The position numbers and the translations under genes are program-made. From assembly GCF_002836475.1 (NCBI RefSeq), contig NZ_PJBJ01000030.1, forward strand, positions 496,001 to 560,000: a stretch of DNA of 64,000 nucleotides. The letters run 5' to 3'. Under the pieces are notes generated by a model. It was not told the DNA's origin and ran no database searches. It saw only the letters and a list, made by a program, of their open reading frames with translations. This document shows, one piece after another, positions 1 to 8,834 of the stretch. The stretch is from Flavobacterium sp. ALD4. GTDB lineage: Bacteria; Bacteroidota; Bacteroidia; Flavobacteriales; Flavobacteriaceae. Numbering within the stretch: the stretch's first letter is position 1; every line of letters starts with the position of its first letter.

Positions 1-1
1 T

Positions 2-1510
2 TCCAACTATGACATTACTGTAGAAGGAAAATTATTCGACACCATGATTGCCCATTATCTGATTAATCCAGATATGCGACATAATATGGATATCCTGGCC
101 GAAACTTATTTAAAATATTCCCCGAAATCCATCGAGACACTGATTGGCAAAAAAGGCAAGAACCAGAAATCGATGCGCGATGTTGATTTAGAGGAAGTCA
201 AAGAATACGCAGCAGAAGATGCCGATGTCACCTTTCAGTTAAAGCAACTGTTTTCTGCCGAATTGGAAAAAACCGAGACAAAGAAACTTTTTGAAGAGAT
301 TGAAATTCCCTTGGTAAAAGTCTTGGCAGACATGGAAAAAGAAGGCATCAGGTTGGACACTGATTTCCTAAAGTCGTTATCACACGATTTAGACAATGAT
401 ATTAAAAGACATGAAGCCGCTATTTACGAAGTAGCAGGAGAAAATTTTAATTTAGCTTCACCGAAGCAACTCGGCGATGTTCTATTTGACAAATTGAAAA
501 TTGGCGGAGCCAAACAAAAGAAAACAAAAACAGGGCAATATGCCACGGGCGAAGAAGTATTAAGTTACTTGGCTGATGAACATCAAATTGTAAAGGACAT
601 TCTTGACTGGCGCCAATTAGTAAAACTAAAAAACACTTACGTTGACGCGCTGCCCAATCAAGTGGACCCTGTGACCTTAAGAGTACATACTGATTATATG
701 CAAACCGTGGCTGCGACGGGTCGTTTGAGTTCCAATAATCCAAATTTACAGAACATCCCAATTCGTACGGAACGAGGGAGACAAATAAGAAAAGCATTTG
801 TGGCAAGAGACCAGAACTACACTTTAGTGTCTGCCGATTACTCTCAAATAGAACTGCGCATCATTGCTGCATTGAGCGGTGAGGAAAACATGATAAAAGC
901 CTTTTTGAACAACGAAGATATTCATAAATCTACCGCTTCAAAAGTGTTTGATGTTTCTCTGGAAGAAGTTACCAGAGAACAACGTAGCCATGCCAAAACG
1001 GTAAACTTTGGAATCATATACGGTGTTTCCGCATTTGGACTAAGCAATCAAACGGATTTATCCCGTTCTGAAAGTGCTGCTTTAATTGAAGCTTATTACA
1101 AAACCTATCCAAGATTGAAATCATACATTTCAGAGCAGGTTGATTTTGCGCGTGAAAACGGCTATGTACAAACTGTTTTGGGAAGACGTCGTTATTTAAA
1201 AGACATTAATTCCCAAAATGCCATGGTACGTGGCGGAGCAGAACGGAACGCGGTTAACGCGCCGATTCAGGGAAGTGCCGCCGACATCATCAAAATTGCG
1301 ATGATTAACATCCACAAAAAACTGATATCAGAAAACTATAAAAGCAAAATGCTGCTTCAGGTACATGATGAGCTTGTGTTTGACATTCACAATTCAGAAC
1401 TGGAACAAATGAAGGAGATGATCAAATACGAAATGGAAAATGCGTTCAAACTAGATGTACCTCTAACTGTTGAGCTAGGCATGGGTAAAGATTGGCTCGA
1501 AGCACACTAG
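2..1510 (+). CDS. polA: DNA polymerase I, 3' part (5' end outside window)
   Basis: Family A DNA polymerase used in replication and repair. The reading frame is open from base 2, so the gene starts upstream and about 502 C-terminal residues are visible. The first ~90 residues are the end of the 3'-5' exonuclease-like domain (AEDADVTFQL). The polymerase domain follows with motif A (SADYSQIELR), motif B (RSHAKTVNFGIIYG) and motif C (LQVHDELVF), all intact with their catalytic Asp/Arg/Lys/His residues. It ends at the usual place after the MGKDWLEAH tail. The first in-frame ATG (44) is internal and not a start. The 5'-nuclease domain cannot be judged from this window. Confidence 0.97.
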   Translation, partial: SNYDITVEGKLFDTMIAHYLINPDMRHNMDILAETYLKYSPKSIETLIGKKGKNQKSMRDVDLEEVKEYAAEDADVTFQLKQLFSAELEKTETKKLFEEIEIPLVKVLADMEKEGIRLDTDFLKSLSHDLDNDIKRHEAAIYEVAGENFNLASPKQLGDVLFDKLKIGGAKQKKTKTGQYATGEEVLSYLADEHQIVKDILDWRQLVKLKNTYVDALPNQVDPVTLRVHTDYMQTVAATGRLSSNNPNLQNIPIRTERGRQIRKAFVARDQNYTLVSADYSQIELRIIAALSGEENMIKAFLNNEDIHKSTASKVFDVSLEEVTREQRSHAKTVNFGIIYGVSAFGLSNQTDLSRSESAALIEAYYKTYPRLKSYISEQVDFARENGYVQTVLGRRRYLKDINSQNAMVRGGAERNAVNAPIQGSAADIIKIAMINIHKKLISENYKSKMLLQVHDELVFDIHNSELEQMKEMIKYEMENAFKLDVPLTVELGMGKDWLEAH

Positions 1511-1689
1511 GAAGTATTTCCCGATTAGTAGTAATAATTAGCCCCATAATTATCTCATTTAGGTTTTTGACTTTACATCGCCGAAAATCAATCCATGCTT
1601 CACTATTTTACACTAGCTACAAAAACTAGAAAATCGTGGAAATAATTAGGCGCTACAGGAACTCCTAAAAAAAGAAGTCTAGAAAATAA

Positions 1690-1730
1690 AAAAAATCCAT
1701 TTACAATTTAAAATTGCAAATGGATTTTTT
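1690..1730. terminator. Bidirectional hairpin terminator between polA and the LacI-type gene
   Basis: Two 20-base arms (1690-1709 and 1711-1730) pair with one mismatch around a single-base loop. They end in A6/T6 tracts, so the hairpin can terminate transcription from either strand. It sits between convergent polA and the LacI-type regulator. Confidence 0.85.
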
Positions 1731-1755
1731 TATGCTGTATCTACCCCGATAGTGA

Positions 1756-2781
1756 TCACCCTTTTCTTGTGGACCCTCTTTCCTTTAATTTTGTTTTAAT
1801 AACAACTGTTTGATAAGGAAGGTTTTCTTCTTTAGATTCTAATCTATCAATAAGTAATTTAGCTGACACTTCGCCTATTTCAACACCATGCTGACTTATA
1901 GTAGTTAAACTAGGAGTCAATCTTCTTGAAGCGAGAACCCCATCGGCAAATCCAATTACCGAAAGCTCTTCAGGAATTTTATATCCTTTTGATATTCCTA
2001 TTTTTAAAGCTGCAACGGAGTCGTTTTCATCCAAAGCAAAAACACCGTCAATGGTGTTATTATCAAATATCGCTTCAATTTTACTATTCAAATCTTCTTC
2101 AGAGTCCGTACGAAGAATTATATCTTCATTTATTGGAATGTTATTGTCATTTAAAGCTTTTAAATAACCTTCCACTCTTAATTTACCAACACTCAAATTA
2201 TCTACGGAAGACAACAAAGCAATATTTGTACATCCCAAATCGATTAACCGCTGCGTAGAATTTAAGGCAGAATCAAAATCATCAACAATTACCTTATCGC
2301 ACTCAATACCATCTGCAGTCCTATCAAACATGACTATAGGAGTGCCATCATTAATAATCGCCGAAAAATGACTGTATTCAACTAATTTTTGCGCTTCTTC
2401 AGACACTGATAAGATAAACCCATCTATAGTACCATTACTCAACATTTCTAAAGTATGCGCTTCCTTGTCCATAGATTCATTTGAAATACACATAATAACG
2501 TTGTACCCTTTTTCATCCGCTACTTTTTCGATACCGCTAAAAACTTTGGCAAAAAAAGAATTCAGAATATTCGGTATAATAACGCCTATCGTTTTTGTCT
2601 TTCTGTTTTTAAGGTTTAAACCTATGACGTTTGGCTTATAGTTTTTAAGCTTTGCATATTCCTTAATTTTAATTTTCGTCTGATCACTAATTTCAGGACT
2701 ATCATTAAGTGCTTTTGAAACTGTAGAAACAGAAACGTTAAGTTCTTTTGCTATTTGTTTAAGAGTTGCTTTGACTTTCAT
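1756..2781 (-). CDS. LacI/GalR-family transcriptional regulator
   Basis: 341-residue DNA-binding repressor or activator of the LacI/GalR family. The N-terminal helix-turn-helix (about residues 7-28, TLKQIAKELNVSVSTVSKAL) and hinge are followed by a periplasmic-binding-protein-like effector domain (about 62-335, starting TIGVIIPNILNSFF). Length and domain order are normal for the family. In Bacteroidota such proteins usually control sugar-utilisation genes, but no carbohydrate operon lies next to this one, so the effector and target are unknown. A possible minus-strand -7 box (TACTTTTG) lies at 2930-2937, implying a leader of about 145 bases. Confidence 0.9.
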   Translation of the reverse strand: MKVKATLKQIAKELNVSVSTVSKALNDSPEISDQTKIKIKEYAKLKNYKPNVIGLNLKNRKTKTIGVIIPNILNSFFAKVFSGIEKVADEKGYNVIMCISNESMDKEAHTLEMLSNGTIDGFILSVSEEAQKLVEYSHFSAIINDGTPIVMFDRTADGIECDKVIVDDFDSALNSTQRLIDLGCTNIALLSSVDNLSVGKLRVEGYLKALNDNNIPINEDIILRTDSEEDLNSKIEAIFDNNTIDGVFALDENDSVAALKIGISKGYKIPEELSVIGFADGVLASRRLTPSLTTISQHGVEIGEVSAKLLIDRLESKEENLPYQTVVIKTKLKERGSTRKG

Positions 2782-2866
2782 AATTTAGGTATGTGTTGAC
2801 TTTATTAACAATTTATTAGACATCCATCTTACTCTGCTAAATGTATGGTTTTCTTTGATTGCAAAT

Positions 2867-2893
2867 AGCCATTTTTACGATAATGGCTTTTTA
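2867..2893. other. Hairpin with downstream T-run in the divergent lacI-type/rplM intergenic region
   Basis: AGCCATT (2867-2873) pairs with AATGGCT (2882-2888), followed on the plus strand by a T-run. It resembles a plus-strand terminator although no gene ends here. On the minus strand it would lie in the leader of the LacI-type gene. Function unknown. Confidence 0.4.
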
Positions 2894-2929
2894 TTGCTAT
2901 TTCGCAATATAAAAAATTTATTTTGATAA

Positions 2930-2937
2930 CAAAAGTA
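2930..2937 (-). promoter_or_regulatory. Possible -7 box for the LacI-type gene
   Basis: Reads TACTTTTG on the minus strand, matching the Bacteroidetes TAnnTTTG box. A TTG lies 22 bases upstream (2960-2962), slightly further than the usual 19-21, so this is a tentative call. Confidence 0.4.
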
Positions 2938-3054
2938 ATATAAAAATAGAAAGTCGCCACAATGTATAATTGTAAAAGATAACTAATCCGCGGCACATCA
3001 AATATCCATTTGATAATCAGGGATAAGGCGAGATAAAATTATTCTTTTAAGCTA

Positions 3055-3085
3055 TTTGTATTTAAAATAATTAATTGTACTTTTG
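3055..3085 (+). promoter_or_regulatory. Promoter of the rplM-rpsI operon
   Basis: TTTG (3055-3058), exactly 19 bases, then TACTTTTG (3078-3085): a full match to the Bacteroidetes primary sigma-factor consensus. It lies 44 bases before the rplM start codon. Confidence 0.85.
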
Positions 3086-3105
3086 CATCCCCTTTAATGG
3101 GGATG
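3086..3105 (+). promoter_or_regulatory. 5'-terminal hairpin in the rplM leader
   Basis: CATCCCC (3086-3092) and GGGGATG (3099-3105) form a perfect 7-bp stem with a 6-base loop, directly after the -7 box. The hairpin would stand at or near the very 5' end of the mRNA. It could stabilise the transcript or act as an L13 autoregulatory leader; which one is inference. Confidence 0.6.
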
Positions 3106-3128
3106 GAATGTTTAATTAAAATAATATT

Positions 3129-3584
3129 ATGGACGCATTAAGCTACAAAACAAAATCAGCAAGCAAAGCCACCGTTACAAAGGAGTGGATTGTTGTAGAC
3201 GCTGATGGGCATAACTTAGGTCGTCTTGCATCAAAGGTCGCAATGATTCTTAGAGGTAAGTACAAACCAAGTTACACACCGCACGTTGACTGTGGGGATA
3301 ACGTAATCGTTATCAACTCAGAAAAAATCAACCTTACAGGTAACAAAATGGACGAGAAAATCTACATGCGTCACACAGGTTACCCAGGAGGGCAAAGAAC
3401 TTTAACTGCTAAAGTATTGCAATCAAAAAACCCTGCATTACTAGTAGAAAAAGCTGTAAAAGGAATGTTACCAAAAAACAAAATTGGTGCTGAACTTTTT
3501 AGAAATTTAAATGTTGTTGTAGGTTCAGAGCACAAACAAGGTGCACAAAAACCGAAAACAGTTAACCTAAACGATCTTAAGTAA
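3129..3584 (+). CDS. rplM: 50S ribosomal protein L13
   Basis: uL13, an early-assembly large-subunit protein that binds 23S rRNA. The 151 residues carry the family signature (WIVVDADGHNLGRLASKVAMILRGK and the internal HTGYPGG segment). It is slightly longer than the E. coli protein, with a ~18-residue N-terminal lead (MDALSYKTKSASKATVTKEW) that is common in Bacteroidota. The stop TAA overlaps the rpsI ATG by one base, which fits translational coupling. Transcription starts at the consensus promoter 3055-3085. Confidence 0.97.
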   Translation: MDALSYKTKSASKATVTKEWIVVDADGHNLGRLASKVAMILRGKYKPSYTPHVDCGDNVIVINSEKINLTGNKMDEKIYMRHTGYPGGQRTLTAKVLQSKNPALLVEKAVKGMLPKNKIGAELFRNLNVVVGSEHKQGAQKPKTVNLNDLK

Positions 3585-3970
3585 TGGGAGTTATTCACAA
3601 AATCGGTAGAAGAAAAACCGCTGTTGCACGTGTTTATGTTTCGGAAGGAACAGGAGTAATCACTGTAAACAAAAAAGAATTCGCAACTTACTTCCCAACG
3701 GCTACTTTACAGTACAAAGTAATGCAACCAATGTCTATGACAGAAAATGCAACTAACTTTGATGTAAAAGTAAATGTTTACGGAGGTGGTTCAACTGGAC
3801 AAGCAGAAGCTGTAAGAATGGCCTTAGCACGCGTTATGTGTGAAGTAAATCCTGAATACAGACTAATCTTGAAACCAGAAGGTTTATTGACAAGAGATCC
3901 AAGAATGGTTGAACGTAAGAAATTCGGTCAGAAGAAAGCTCGTAAGAAATTTCAATTCTCGAAACGTTAA
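3584..3970 (+). CDS. rpsI: 30S ribosomal protein S9
   Basis: uS9, whose C-terminal tail reaches the P-site tRNA. The 128 residues contain the IGRRKTAVARVY start motif, the GGGSTGQAEAVRMALAR core and the basic tail ending FQFSKR. It overlaps rplM by one base (TAATG), the conserved rplM-rpsI pair. Confidence 0.97.
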   Translation: MGVIHKIGRRKTAVARVYVSEGTGVITVNKKEFATYFPTATLQYKVMQPMSMTENATNFDVKVNVYGGGSTGQAEAVRMALARVMCEVNPEYRLILKPEGLLTRDPRMVERKKFGQKKARKKFQFSKR

Positions 3971-4043
3971 TATTGCCTGTCTTGAATATATGTATTCAAG
4001 ACTAATTGAGTTTATTATTGAATTTAAAACAATGTTGTTGTTG

Positions 4044-4136
4044 TCCCGTTGAGGCGGGAAATTAGTTTAGCATCTAAATGTACATAGCCGAGCAATCGCC
4101 ATTTATACATTGCTAATCAACAGAACGTAAACTAGT
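4044..4136 (+). promoter_or_regulatory. Structured leader upstream of rpsB
   Basis: Several stems can be drawn before the rpsB start: TCCCG/CGGGA (4044-4048/4055-4059), a long-range 9-bp stem 4061-4069 with 4128-4136 (one G-U), and inside it AGCAAT/ATTGCT (4091-4096/4109-4114). A perfect 8-bp hairpin with a TATG loop (3981-4000) also follows rpsI. No clear TAnnTTTG box is seen, so the leader may be reached by read-through or from a non-consensus promoter. An S2-binding or other autoregulatory role is inference. Confidence 0.45.
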
Positions 4137-4143
4137 ACAAAAA

Positions 4144-4980
4144 ATGTCAAACAAAGTAGAAGTAAAAGAATTACTAGAAGCAGGTGTCCACTTCGGTCAC
4201 ATGACTAGAAAATGGGATCCAAACATGGCTCCTTACATTTATATGGAACGTAATGGTATTCACATTATCAATCTATATAAAACTGCAGCAAAAATCGAAG
4301 AGGCTAATGAAGCCTTGAAGAAAATCGCTGCATCAGGTAGAAAAATACTATTCGTAGCTACCAAAAAGCAAGCAAAAGACATCGTTGCTGAAAAAGCAAA
4401 AGCTGCAAACATGCCTTACATTACTGAAAGATGGCCTGGTGGAATGCTAACTAACTTCGTGACTATCCGTAAAGCCGTTAAAAAAATGGCTACTATTGAT
4501 AAAATGAAGAAAGATGGCACATTCATGACCCTTTCTAAAAAAGAGCGTTTACAAGTTGATCGTCAGCGTGCTAAATTAGAGAAAAATTTAGGTTCAATTT
4601 CTGATATGTCAAGATTACCAGCTGCATTATTTGTAGTGGATATCAAAGCTGAACACATCGCAATAAAAGAAGCTCAAAAATTAAACATTCCAGTTTTTGC
4701 AATGGTTGATACTAACTCTGATCCTCGTGAAGTAGAGTTTGTAATTCCATCAAATGATGATGCTTCTAAATCAATCGATAAAATTTTAACTTTAGTAACA
4801 GCTGCAATTGTTGAAGGACTTTCTGATAGAGGTTCTGACAAAGAAACTGATGCAACTGAAAAAGTAGCTCCAGTAACAGCTGAAAAAGCGGCTCCAGTAG
4901 CGACTGAAACAGCAGCTCCAGCAGCAACTGAAACAGCAGCTCCGGCTGCCGATACAGCGGCTCCAGCAACTGAAGAATAA
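4144..4980 (+). CDS. rpsB: 30S ribosomal protein S2 with Ala/Pro/Glu-rich tail
   Basis: uS2 of the small subunit. Residues 1 to about 230 are a normal S2 (start VKELLEAGVHFGHMTRKWDP, then RWPGGMLTNF and the VDTNSDPREVEFVIPSNDDA segment). The last ~45 residues are a low-complexity tail built from imperfect repeats of a TAAPA(A/V)(A/T)E-type unit, encoded by a matching DNA repeat at about 4855-4975. Such acidic, Ala-rich tails are seen in flavobacterial ribosomal proteins; a function is not evident. tsf follows in the standard rpsB-tsf order. Confidence 0.96.
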   Translation: MSNKVEVKELLEAGVHFGHMTRKWDPNMAPYIYMERNGIHIINLYKTAAKIEEANEALKKIAASGRKILFVATKKQAKDIVAEKAKAANMPYITERWPGGMLTNFVTIRKAVKKMATIDKMKKDGTFMTLSKKERLQVDRQRAKLEKNLGSISDMSRLPAALFVVDIKAEHIAIKEAQKLNIPVFAMVDTNSDPREVEFVIPSNDDASKSIDKILTLVTAAIVEGLSDRGSDKETDATEKVAPVTAEKAAPVATETAAPAATETAAPAADTAAPATEE

Positions 4981-4990
4981 AACAATATTT

Positions 4991-5089
4991 AAATTCCAAA
5001 TTTTAAATTCCAAATTCCCGAAAAAAAATTAGAAACAATAAGTTGATAATTTAATAAAATTGGGATTTGGAATTTAGGAATTGGAATTT
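4991..5089. repeat. Inverted repeat of AAATTCCAAA-type units between rpsB and tsf
   Basis: A left arm built of TTCCAAA units (4991-5019) and a right arm built of TTTGGAA units (5060-5089) are imperfect inverted copies. They could fold into a long AT-rich hairpin between rpsB and tsf. There is no adjacent T-run on the plus strand of terminator type; it may be an mRNA-processing or attenuation structure. Confidence 0.6.
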
Positions 5090-5118
5090 TTACTTTTAAC
5101 CTTATAAACAAACACAAC

Positions 5119-5943
5119 ATGGCAACAATAACTGCTGCAGACGTAAATAAATTAAGAACAGCTACAGGTGCTGGAATGATGGATTGTAAAAAAGCATTAG
5201 TAGAAGCTGATGGTGATTTCGATTTAGCGATTGAAAACCTACGTAAAAAAGGACAAAAAGTAGCTGCAAACCGTTCAGATAGAGAATCTACTGAAGGTGC
5301 TGCAATTGCTGTTGTAAATGCTGACAAAACTGCTGGTGTTGTTATCACATTAAACTGTGAGACTGACTTCGTAGGTATGAATGAAAGCTTTGTGAAAATG
5401 GCAACTGAAATGGCTAATCAAGCATTGAATTTTGATACTAAAGAAGCATTTTTAGCTTCAGATTTCAACGGAATCACTATTGCCGATAAATTGATCGAGC
5501 AAACTGGAGTTATCGGTGAAAAATTAGAAATCAGAACTTTCGAAAAATTAGAAGGTGCTTTTGTAGGGTCTTACATCCACTCTGGAAACAAGATCGCTAC
5601 TTTAGTTGCATTGTCTAAAAATGTAGAAGGTGCTGAAGAGGTAGCTAGAAACGTATCTATGCAAGCTGCAGCTATGTCTCCAATTGCTTTAAACGAAGCT
5701 GGAGTTGATGCTGCAACTATCGAAAAAGAAATCGAAATCGCAAAAGACCTTTTGCGTCAAGAAGGTAAACCAGAAGCAATGTTAGACAATATCGCTAAAG
5801 GTAAACTGGCTCGTTTCTTTAAAGATAACACCTTGGTAAACCAAGATTATATTAAAGACAACAAATTGAGCGTTGCTAACTACGTAAAATCTTTAGATAA
5901 AGATCTTATCGTTACAGGTTTCAAAAGAGCTGCTTTAGGATAA
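5119..5943 (+). CDS. tsf: Elongation factor Ts
   Basis: Guanine-nucleotide exchange factor for EF-Tu. The 274 residues begin with the UBA-like domain (VNKLRTATGAGMMDCKKAL, about 8-26) followed by the EF-Tu-binding core (CETDFVGMNESFVKMA, about 79-95) and the C-terminal dimerisation region. It is downstream of rpsB and ends at a strong terminator. Confidence 0.97.
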   Translation: MATITAADVNKLRTATGAGMMDCKKALVEADGDFDLAIENLRKKGQKVAANRSDRESTEGAAIAVVNADKTAGVVITLNCETDFVGMNESFVKMATEMANQALNFDTKEAFLASDFNGITIADKLIEQTGVIGEKLEIRTFEKLEGAFVGSYIHSGNKIATLVALSKNVEGAEEVARNVSMQAAAMSPIALNEAGVDAATIEKEIEIAKDLLRQEGKPEAMLDNIAKGKLARFFKDNTLVNQDYIKDNKLSVANYVKSLDKDLIVTGFKRAALG

Positions 5944-5966
5944 TCCTAAACCAACTTATTATATAT

Positions 5967-6001
5967 AAAAAGAGCGATTTGAAATTCAAATCGCTCTTTT
6001 T
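5967..6001. terminator. Bidirectional terminator between tsf and the M3 peptidase gene
   Basis: Perfect 17-bp arms (5967-5983 and 5985-6001) around one unpaired base, with A-rich and T-rich flanks. It can serve both convergent genes. Confidence 0.93.
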
Positions 6002-6022
6002 ATTAAACTGAATACCGTTCTA

Positions 6023-8152
6023 TTATTTTTTATTCTCCGCTTTAAAGGAATCGAAACCTCTTGCTCTCATCAAAGCATCACTCTTGGGGTCACGTCCCCT
6101 AAAACTTCTGTAAGCATCTTCTTGATCCGTAGTATTTCCCACGCTAAAAACGCTTTCGTAAAGCCTCTTCGCAACTTCCTTGTCATAAGGTCCGTTTCCT
6201 TCGGTAAAAGCCTCGTACGCATCCGTGCTAATCACATCAGCCCATAAATAGCTGTAATACCCTGCAGCATACCCATCGCTTGAAAAAATATGTCCGAATT
6301 GCGGAATCCTATGACGCATTACGATTTCTTCAGGCATATTAAGTTTATTTAATGTTTCACGCTCAAATGCTGTCGGGTCAATTAAGGTATCACCGGCCAA
6401 ATGAAGTTTCATATCTATCAATGAGCTTGCGATTGTTTCTACCGTTGAAAATCCCTCATTAAAAGTAGATGCTTTGTCGATACGCTCCACCAACGCCATC
6501 GGAATTGGCTCATTGGTTTTATAATGCAATGCAAACTTGTTTAACACTTCTGGAGTTTCAAGCCAGCGCTCCAAAATTTGAGACGGAAATTCCACATAAT
6601 CCCTTGCAACTGCAGTTCCGGCTAGAGTTGGGTAAGTGACATTTGAACACAGTCCATGAAGCGCATGGCCAAATTCGTGAAACAATGTCGTAGCATCAGT
6701 CCACGAAATCAAAACGGGCGCATTGTCTGCTCCCTTAATAAAATTACTGTTATTGGAGACGATTGTCAAGACCTCACCATCCATCCTTTGTTGGTTTCTA
6801 TAGGCGTTCATCCAGGCACCAGAACGTTTCCCTTTGCGGGCATACGGGTCAAAATACCAAAGACCTACTAATTTCCCCGTCGTTTTATTTGAAACTTCCC
6901 AAACTCTTACGTCAGCATGGTATACAGGAACATTTGTAATCTGCTTGAATTGCAAATCAAACAGCTCACCAGCAACCCAAAACATGCCTTCTCTGAGGTT
7001 TTCCAATTGCAGGTATTCCTTGACCACATTCTGGTCCAGATCGTATTTTTCTTTTCGTACTTTCTCCGAATAATAACGATAATCCCAAGGAGAAATTTTA
7101 AAATTTCCTCCCTCAGCATCTACAATTTTCTGCATGGCTGCAACATCTTTATGCACTTGCGCAACCGCAGGCTCCCATACTGACATCATCAACTCCATTG
7201 TGCGCTCGGGTGTTTTAGCCATTTTATTGCTCAGGTTCCAGTGTGCGAAAGTAGGGAAACCAAGTAATTTTGCTTTTTTTGCCCTTAGCTGCAAAATCTG
7301 CACAAGGGTGGCTTTGTTGTCAAATTCATTTTCATTGTCACCCCTTTTGACATACATGCTCCAAACTTTGGCCCTTAGTTCCCTGTCATTGCTAAAAGTC
7401 AGAAACGGTTCCACAAATGAACGCGTATTGCCTATCACTCCGAGTACATTCAAATTCCTCTCTTTGGCCTGAGCCATCGCTGCTTTCCTCAAGCCTTCCG
7501 GCAAACCGTCAAAATCACCTTGATTGCTTAAAGCCACGTATTCATTGTTTTCCTCGGCCAATAAATTCTGACTGAACGTAGAAAAATAGCTTGCTAATTC
7601 ACCATTGATTTCAGCCACTTTCTCCTTTGCTTCAGGATTTAAATTCGCTCCTTCCTTGACAAAATTAGTATAGTTCAACCAAATTAACCGCTGTTGCTCT
7701 TTGGTCAACTTCCCTTTATCGCGACCGTTGTAAAGGCTTTCAATTCTTTTGAATAATTTCTTGTTTTGATAAATCCTACTCGACAAAAAAGCCAATATCG
7801 GCCCCATTTCCCTTTCGATAGGTTCAAATTCAGGACTGTTTAGATTCGAAGAATAAATCCCGTATACCGTCATAACGCGCTTAAAATCCTTACCGGCGCG
7901 TTCCATTTGAGCAATCGTGTTTTCAAAAGTGGGCGCCTTCGGATTGTTGGCGATCGCCTCAATCTCGCTTAAACGTTCCTTGATGACTACATCAAAAGCA
8001 GGTTTGATTTGGGAAATATTGTATTCATTAAAAGCAGGAACCCCGCCGTATGGGCCTGTCCATTTTTTGAGCAATGGGTTGTCCGGATTCTCCTGCGCAT
8101 TAACACTTAACATTGTTGATCCGATCATTAGAGCAGTTATTATTTTTTTCAT
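6023..8152 (-). CDS. dcp: M3-family zinc metallopeptidase (peptidyl-dipeptidase Dcp-like), exported
   Basis: 709-residue oligopeptidase, probably releasing dipeptides from peptide C-termini. A Sec signal peptide (MKKIITALMIGSTMLSVNAQ) indicates a periplasmic location. The M3 zinc site HEFGHALHG lies near residue 487, with the third ligand region (about residues 515-520, VEFPSQ) after it. Length matches Dcp rather than the thimet/PepF branches. It is transcribed alone from the minus strand. Confidence 0.92.
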   Translation of the reverse strand: MKKIITALMIGSTMLSVNAQENPDNPLLKKWTGPYGGVPAFNEYNISQIKPAFDVVIKERLSEIEAIANNPKAPTFENTIAQMERAGKDFKRVMTVYGIYSSNLNSPEFEPIEREMGPILAFLSSRIYQNKKLFKRIESLYNGRDKGKLTKEQQRLIWLNYTNFVKEGANLNPEAKEKVAEINGELASYFSTFSQNLLAEENNEYVALSNQGDFDGLPEGLRKAAMAQAKERNLNVLGVIGNTRSFVEPFLTFSNDRELRAKVWSMYVKRGDNENEFDNKATLVQILQLRAKKAKLLGFPTFAHWNLSNKMAKTPERTMELMMSVWEPAVAQVHKDVAAMQKIVDAEGGNFKISPWDYRYYSEKVRKEKYDLDQNVVKEYLQLENLREGMFWVAGELFDLQFKQITNVPVYHADVRVWEVSNKTTGKLVGLWYFDPYARKGKRSGAWMNAYRNQQRMDGEVLTIVSNNSNFIKGADNAPVLISWTDATTLFHEFGHALHGLCSNVTYPTLAGTAVARDYVEFPSQILERWLETPEVLNKFALHYKTNEPIPMALVERIDKASTFNEGFSTVETIASSLIDMKLHLAGDTLIDPTAFERETLNKLNMPEEIVMRHRIPQFGHIFSSDGYAAGYYSYLWADVISTDAYEAFTEGNGPYDKEVAKRLYESVFSVGNTTDQEDAYRSFRGRDPKSDALMRARGFDSFKAENKK

Positions 8153-8246
8153 ATTAACATATTATAGCACTTGTTTTTTCAGCTGCTAAATCTACTTAAA
8201 AAATTTAAGCAACAACAGAATTTAACAAAATACTGCTTGGTTCTAC

Positions 8247-8254
8247 TATCTTTG
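8247..8254 (+). promoter_or_regulatory. -7 promoter box for tag
   Basis: TATCTTTG matches TAnnTTTG and lies 20 bases before the tag ATG. No well-spaced -33 TTG is visible. Confidence 0.5.
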
Positions 8255-8274
8255 AAAATACAAAACAATTTACA

Positions 8275-8832
8275 ATGGACAATCCAATTAGATGCGGCTG
8301 GTGCTTGTCCAGCGACTTATACAAAGAATACCACGACCAGGAATGGGGAACTCCCGTTTATGATGATGCCACTTTGTTTGAATTCCTTATTCTGGAAACA
8401 TTCCAAGCCGGGCTCAGCTGGATTACGATCCTTAACAAAAGGGAGAATTTCAGGAAAGCATTCGACAATTTCGACTATAAAAAAATAGCCCTTTATTCAG
8501 AAGACAAGGTCCAAGCCCTTTTATTGGACGCAGGAATCATTCGCAACAAACTCAAAGTACGTTCTGCAGTTTCAAACGCGCAGGCTTTTATGATGATACA
8601 GGAAGAATTTGGCAGTTTTTCAAAATACATTTGGAATTTTACTGATGGGAAACCAATTATCAACAACCCAAAAACACTAAAAGAGGTTCCCGCCACCACT
8701 CCACTTTCGGACGAGATCAGCAAAGACTTAAAAAAACGCGGTTTCAAATTTGTGGGATCCACTGTTATCTATGCGCATATGCAGGCAACAGGAATGGTGA
8801 ATGACCATATTGCCGATTGTTGGAAAAAATAG
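8275..8832 (+). CDS. tag: DNA-3-methyladenine glycosylase I
   Basis: Base-excision repair enzyme removing 3-methyladenine. The 185 residues match Tag: the N-terminal zinc-snap residues (CGWCLSSD, Cys5 region) and the YHDQEWGTP start, the LILETFQAGLSWITIL core, and the C-terminal HIADCW segment that completes the zinc site. It ends 2 bases before the convergent aat gene. Confidence 0.94.
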   Translation: MDNPIRCGWCLSSDLYKEYHDQEWGTPVYDDATLFEFLILETFQAGLSWITILNKRENFRKAFDNFDYKKIALYSEDKVQALLLDAGIIRNKLKVRSAVSNAQAFMMIQEEFGSFSKYIWNFTDGKPIINNPKTLKEVPATTPLSDEISKDLKKRGFKFVGSTVIYAHMQATGMVNDHIADCWKK

Positions 8833-8834
8833 AA

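Noticed and set aside
4674-5013. Minus-strand Ala- or Cys/Leu-rich frames opposite the rpsB tail
   Set aside because: Shadows of the DNA repeat that encodes the S2 tail.
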